Source of the DNA: Opitutaceae bacterium | GTDB lineage: Bacteria; Verrucomicrobiota; Verrucomicrobiia; Opitutales; Opitutaceae | Direction of reading: 5' to 3' | NCBI GenBank assembly: GCA_031254955.1 | Contig: JAIRTK010000520.1 | Span: forward strand, 1 to 7,473 | DNA length: 7,473 nucleotides | Shown: positions 5,936 through 7,473 of the stretch, in pieces | How the letters are laid out: the number at the start of each line of letters is the position of its first letter | How positions within the stretch are numbered: position 1 is the stretch's first letter | Program-made: the position numbers and the translations under genes | The notes under the pieces: model-generated | Seen by the model: only the letters and a program-made list of their open reading frames with translations | What the model was told of the DNA's origin: nothing | Databases searched by the model: none

Positions 5936-6126
5936 GGCTCAATAATACCCTTTCCTAAATAAAAATCCCACTAAGGAAGCCGTTAAAGGTCGGGCGTGGC
6001 GTCCCGCCGAGCCGCGAGTGCTTCACACGGCTCGGCGGGACGCCTTGCCCTACCTGAAGTGTGATTTCCATTCGCAAAAGGCATAACACCCTTTCCCAGC
6101 GAAAAGCACACTTTAGAAACAAAGCC
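5922..6126 (+). repeat. Diverged direct repeat of about 60 bp flanking a REP hairpin
   Basis: Positions 5922-5981 and about 6066-6126 align by eye. Both have a TTCGCA-type opening, then GGC, an ATAA(T/C)ACCCTTTCC core, an A-rich part, a CACT(A/T) block, and both end in GCC. Each copy is followed by a REP-like hairpin (5992 and 6132). This suggests duplication of a repeat-plus-hairpin unit followed by divergence. Confidence 0.45.
5992..6053 (-). repeat. Large REP-like hairpin with GTAG foot on the minus strand
   Basis: GGGC (5992-5995), a two-base mismatch and 17 bp (5998-6014) pair with the exact complement at 6028-6044, a two-base mismatch and GCCC (6047-6050). The loop is 13 nt. On the minus strand the stem is preceded by GTA plus the first G of the stem, giving the GTAG foot characteristic of REP sequences recognised by REP-associated tyrosine transposases. 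Confidence 0.7.
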
Positions 6127-6127
6127 A

Positions 6128-6154
6128 TGTAGGGGCTTCGCTTGCGAAGCCCGT
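6128..6154 (+). repeat. REP-like element, left copy
   Basis: GTAG (6129-6132) is followed by the palindrome GGGCTTCGC TT GCGAAGCCC (6133-6152), a 9-bp stem with a minimal loop. The 27 bases 6128-6154 are exactly repeated in inverted orientation at 6239-6265. A GTAG foot plus a short GC-rich hairpin is the defining REP structure. Confidence 0.75.
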
Positions 6155-6238
6155 CGCGGAAGGACGCCACGGGTTAGCTTCCGCCAGTGCGCCGGCGCAG
6201 TCGCAGGAAACACAAACGCGCGCGACTGCTGTCTGGCA
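6155..6238. other. Structured 84-nt spacer between the REP pair
   Basis: The spacer holds two further perfect hairpins. One is GCGGAAG (6156-6162) with CTTCCGC (6178-6184); the other is GCAGTCGC (6197-6204) with GCGACTGC (6222-6229). With the flanking REP pair, the whole 138-nt block could fold into a nested or cruciform structure. No ORF is evident. Confidence 0.55.
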
Positions 6239-6265
6239 ACGGGCTTCGCAAGCGAAGCCCCTACA
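6239..6265 (-). repeat. REP-like element, right inverted copy
   Basis: This is the perfect reverse complement of 6128-6154, with CTAC at 6261-6264 (GTAG on the minus strand). Together the two form a BIME-like head-to-head pair. A CCTCCGTG-type interspersed motif follows at about 6279. Confidence 0.75.
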
Positions 6266-6418
6266 TCCGCCGCCGCGCGCCTCCGTGTCCGCTGTGCCTC
6301 TTCGGTTAATCCTTCTTTTTGTTAGACGCTCTTATTTTAAAAGATAGGTTAATATTTTTTAAGAGACAGATTAAAAATTGATTGATAGGTCTCGTCTTTT
6401 CACCTCTCTCTCTTTTCC

Positions 6419-6655
6419 ATGAGAACCGCGCGCATCAAAGTTTCCCCAGCCGAAAGCGAGGCCATTGACCACTGCATGCCCCGGACGGTGAACGGCGAAC
6501 GCCTGCTGGACGCCCCCGCGAAAGAAGTCCTCCGCAAACGACTCTGGAGGCAAGCCGAAGGGGGGCAATCCGAGACTTGCAAACAAAAAGATTGCCATGA
6601 AATTCAAACATGGAAAACCTCCAGAATATTCTACTATAGAAATAAAATCCCATGA
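6419..6655 (+). pseudogene. Truncated REP-associated tyrosine (Y1) transposase, N-terminal stub
   Basis: The first 47 residues read like the start of Verrucomicrobia-type RAYT/Y1 transposases: ARIKVSPAESEAIDHC, then RTVNGERLL and AKEVLRKRLW. In the intact family this region leads into the HUH motif (an NHFHVLV-like strand) and later the catalytic Tyr. Here the resemblance stops at about residue 47 (base 6559). A 31-residue, non-homologous, AT-richer tail follows to the TGA at 6653-6655, so no HUH or catalytic Tyr exists and the protein cannot be an active transposase. The composition shift at the same point marks a recombination or insertion junction. The stop overlaps the next gene's start (ATGA at 6652), possibly by chance. 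The identification rests on remembered family patterns, and no search was run. REP-like hairpins lie directly upstream, as is typical for RAYT loci. Confidence 0.55.
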
Positions 6656-6918
6656 AAACAATCAACAATTCTCGGATTGACCCCTTTGGTTCATCCTCAC
6701 ACCCTGACAACGCCATTGCTGGATTGAGTGGGGATGATCGCAAGGGGCATCAAAGGGGCACACGATATTCAGTAATGATTGAAGGAACCCGCCAGACAAT
6801 ATCGATACCGAATGAATACAGCGGAGCATTTTACGGCAAAGAGCAGGTTTTTTACGGGTGGTCGAGCAAAGGAGAGTATTCTTTAACTTTTGAGGAGATG
6901 CGAAATGCGCTTAAATAA
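6652..6918 (+). CDS. Small protein of unknown function in AT-rich DNA
   Basis: This encodes an 88-residue soluble protein that I do not recognise. The N-terminal 37 residues are polar and probably flexible (SRIDPFGSSSHPDN, GDDRKGHQRG). Residues 38-88 look folded, with alternating hydrophobic strands (RYSVMIEGTRQTISI), an aromatic-rich middle (YSGAFYGKEQVFYGWSS) and a short helix (LTFEEMRNALK). The frame is closed by a TAA at 6643-6645, so ATG 6652 is the first start and no Shine-Dalgarno is visible. The ATG overlaps the stop of the transposase stub by ATGA, and its own 3' end overlaps the next gene, which argues for an operon. Composition is far more AT-rich than the genes to the left, which suggests transfer. 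It may be the broken end of a longer gene. Confidence 0.5.
   Translation: MKTINNSRIDPFGSSSHPDNAIAGLSGDDRKGHQRGTRYSVMIEGTRQTISIPNEYSGAFYGKEQVFYGWSSKGEYSLTFEEMRNALK
6892..6897 (+). promoter_or_regulatory. Shine-Dalgarno GAGGAG for the gene at 6905
   Basis: GAGGAG ends seven bases before ATG 6905 and lies inside the 3' end of the preceding gene. It fixes ATG 6905 rather than the upstream TTG at 6890 as the start. It is the only strong Shine-Dalgarno seen ahead of any gene in the window. Confidence 0.7.
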
Positions 6919-7294
6919 TTATTTCATTATAATAGCTTGTTTTGGATTAGTACTTGTGGCAACAGCCAATGATGCACCTATTATAAACGAGGCGCAGTCA
7001 AGTGTTGTGATTCCATCAGTATTTTTAATAGAGGAACAAGAAGGTGCGTCTGCTGATTTTCCAGACTGGATTATGATGGCAATGAAACAATATTATATTG
7101 ATGCATGTGAGCTAACGAAAAAAGAGATTTCCAGCAGAAAACCGTATGGCATTGATGCAGGACAAGCTGAACGAACATTATTGTTATTGGAGTCGGATGC
7201 AAAGAATGGAATCATTCCTCGTTGGGTTGAAAATATCATCGCGCTGCATGACGCGGCCCGGAAATCCAACACACGCCGAGCGGCACAGTCATGA
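6905..7294 (+). CDS. Small secreted protein of unknown function
   Basis: This encodes a 129-residue protein with a clear Sec signal peptide: basic start (MRLNNY), hydrophobic core (residues 7-20, FIIIACFGLVLVAT) and an A-T-A motif at 19-21, with likely cleavage before N22. The mature part of about 108 residues is mostly helical in pattern: DFPDWIMMAMKQYYIDACEL (51-70), AGQAERTLLLLESDAKNG (85-102) and RWVENIIALHDAARK (106-120). It lacks a lipobox and recognisable catalytic motifs. A tail rich in Arg and Ser ends it. I do not recognise the family. The 14-bp overlap with the previous gene and the Shine-Dalgarno inside it indicate translational coupling. AT content is high (GC 18 of 60 in 6901-6960 by hand count), unlike the rest of the window, which suggests horizontal transfer. 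Confidence 0.6.
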   Translation: MRLNNYFIIIACFGLVLVATANDAPIINEAQSSVVIPSVFLIEEQEGASADFPDWIMMAMKQYYIDACELTKKEISSRKPYGIDAGQAERTLLLLESDAKNGIIPRWVENIIALHDAARKSNTRRAAQS

Positions 7295-7431
7295 CAGGAA
7301 AATTTTGCACTCATGGTTCCTGGTCTTACTGTAACAATTCGACAGGCTAGATATATCTGGAAAATTGGCACTAGGGTGTGTCTTCAAAATAATTTGAACA
7401 TTTAACTAATTGATGTGTCGAATGATGTGAT
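7295..7431. other. AT-rich 3' flank with short repeats
   Basis: A near-direct repeat links GGAAAATTTTGCACT (7297-7311) and GGAAAATTGGCACT (7359-7372). Between them is the palindrome AGATATATCT (7349-7358). Downstream, AGGGTGTGTCTTCAAAAT (7374-7391) resembles the ends of some IS5-type insertion sequences, from memory only. No stem followed by a U-tract is visible. Confidence 0.35.
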
Positions 7432-7440
7432 ATGTTCAAA
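7393..7440. repeat. 9-bp inverted repeat over a possible gene start
   Basis: TTTGAACAT (7393-7401) and ATGTTCAAA (7432-7440) are perfect reverse complements separated by 30 bp. The right half contains the ATG of a reading frame that runs off the window. This could be an operator or a translation-blocking hairpin. Confidence 0.45.
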
Positions 7441-7473
7441 CAAGACCGATTGCATGTTGATAATCTGCTTTGG
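7432..7473 (+). CDS. Possible start of a gene leaving the window (partial)
   Basis: The ATG at 7432 opens a frame that reaches the window edge as 14 residues, MFKQDRLHVDNLLW. An in-frame TGA at 7423 precedes it. The fragment is vaguely like the DNR..V.A.LW segment near the start of IS5-type transposases, and the DNA just upstream has an IS-end-like look. It is too short to call. Confidence 0.2.
   Translation, partial: MFKQDRLHVDNLLW

Larger units (their letters stand above)
5820..6418. other. Intergenic region with terminator and REP-like hairpins
   Basis: This 599-bp gap between the PFK gene and the transposase remnant has no credible ORF. In order it holds a GC hairpin (5844-5869), a Rho-independent terminator (5913-5935), a first diverged direct repeat (about 5922-5981), a large REP-like hairpin (5992-6053), the second direct repeat (about 6066-6126), a BIME-like inverted pair (6128-6265), a CCTCCGTG-type interspersed motif (about 6279-6306), and an AT-rich stretch (about 6310-6400) that probably carries the promoter of the downstream cluster. 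I could not fix a -35/-10 pair in that stretch. Confidence 0.7.

Noticed and set aside
4458..5942. A 494-codon minus-strand frame opposite the PFK gene
   Set aside because: Its Gly/Ala/Val/Asp/Glu-rich composition is the expected antisense of C-ending codons. The PFK on the plus strand is unambiguous.
6371..6661. A 96-codon minus-strand frame over the transposase stub
   Set aside because: It crosses the composition junction, has no recognisable features and opposes a better-supported plus-strand frame.
6652..6918. Orphan Rhs C-terminal toxin, suggested by RIDPFG near the N-terminus
   Set aside because: Rhs cores end in a DPFG-like motif before the toxin, but an in-frame stop at 6643 and the absence of Rhs repeats upstream leave only a short chance match. 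The next gene has a signal peptide, which is unlike a typical immunity protein.

Overview
The window looks like chromosome from a GC-rich bacterium, most likely a verrucomicrobium close to the Opitutaceae. This is an inference from three things: the style of the FucP-type transporter and PPi-dependent phosphofructokinase, a Verrucomicrobia-like REP-associated transposase fragment, and intergenic DNA full of low-complexity oligonucleotide repeats. No rRNA or other strong taxonomic marker is present. None of the GC-rich genes has a recognisable Shine-Dalgarno sequence.

Layout. Positions 1-87 may hold the last 28 codons of a gene that enters from the left. A C-rich, G-quadruplex-type tract (98-142) and a leader with a hairpin precede a 552-residue FucP-family sugar/H+ symporter (429-2087, +). 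It converges on a pyridoxine/pyridoxamine kinase (2700-3569, -). Between them lie a 182-bp foldback element (2138-2319) and several interspersed oligonucleotide-repeat motifs. Divergently from the kinase, beyond a 300-bp pyrimidine/heptamer/purine repeat structure (about 3661-3975), lie a small conserved-looking hypothetical gene (4101-4436, +) and a PPi-dependent 6-phosphofructokinase (4578-5819, +) with a probable terminator at 5913-5935.

The right fifth is accessory. Positions 5920-6266 carry three hairpins whose stems are preceded by GTAG, the hallmark of REP sequences. Two of them are a perfect 27-bp inverted pair framing an 84-nt structured spacer, which is a BIME-like arrangement. Just downstream is the N-terminal stub of what appears to be a REP-associated tyrosine (Y1) transposase (6419 to about 6559), cut before its catalytic motif and joined to AT-rich DNA. 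That DNA holds two small overlapping genes of unknown function (6652-6918 and 6905-7294), the second with a signal peptide and the only good Shine-Dalgarno in the window. The last 100 bp may be the start of another insertion element.

Functionally, the transporter (sugar uptake) and the PPi-PFK (reversible fructose-6-P/fructose-1,6-bisP step) fit a sugar-fermenting or sugar-oxidising lifestyle. The vitamin B6 kinase is a salvage enzyme with no evident operon link. The most unusual content is the density and variety of foldback and repeat structures: nearly every intergenic gap holds a different one.
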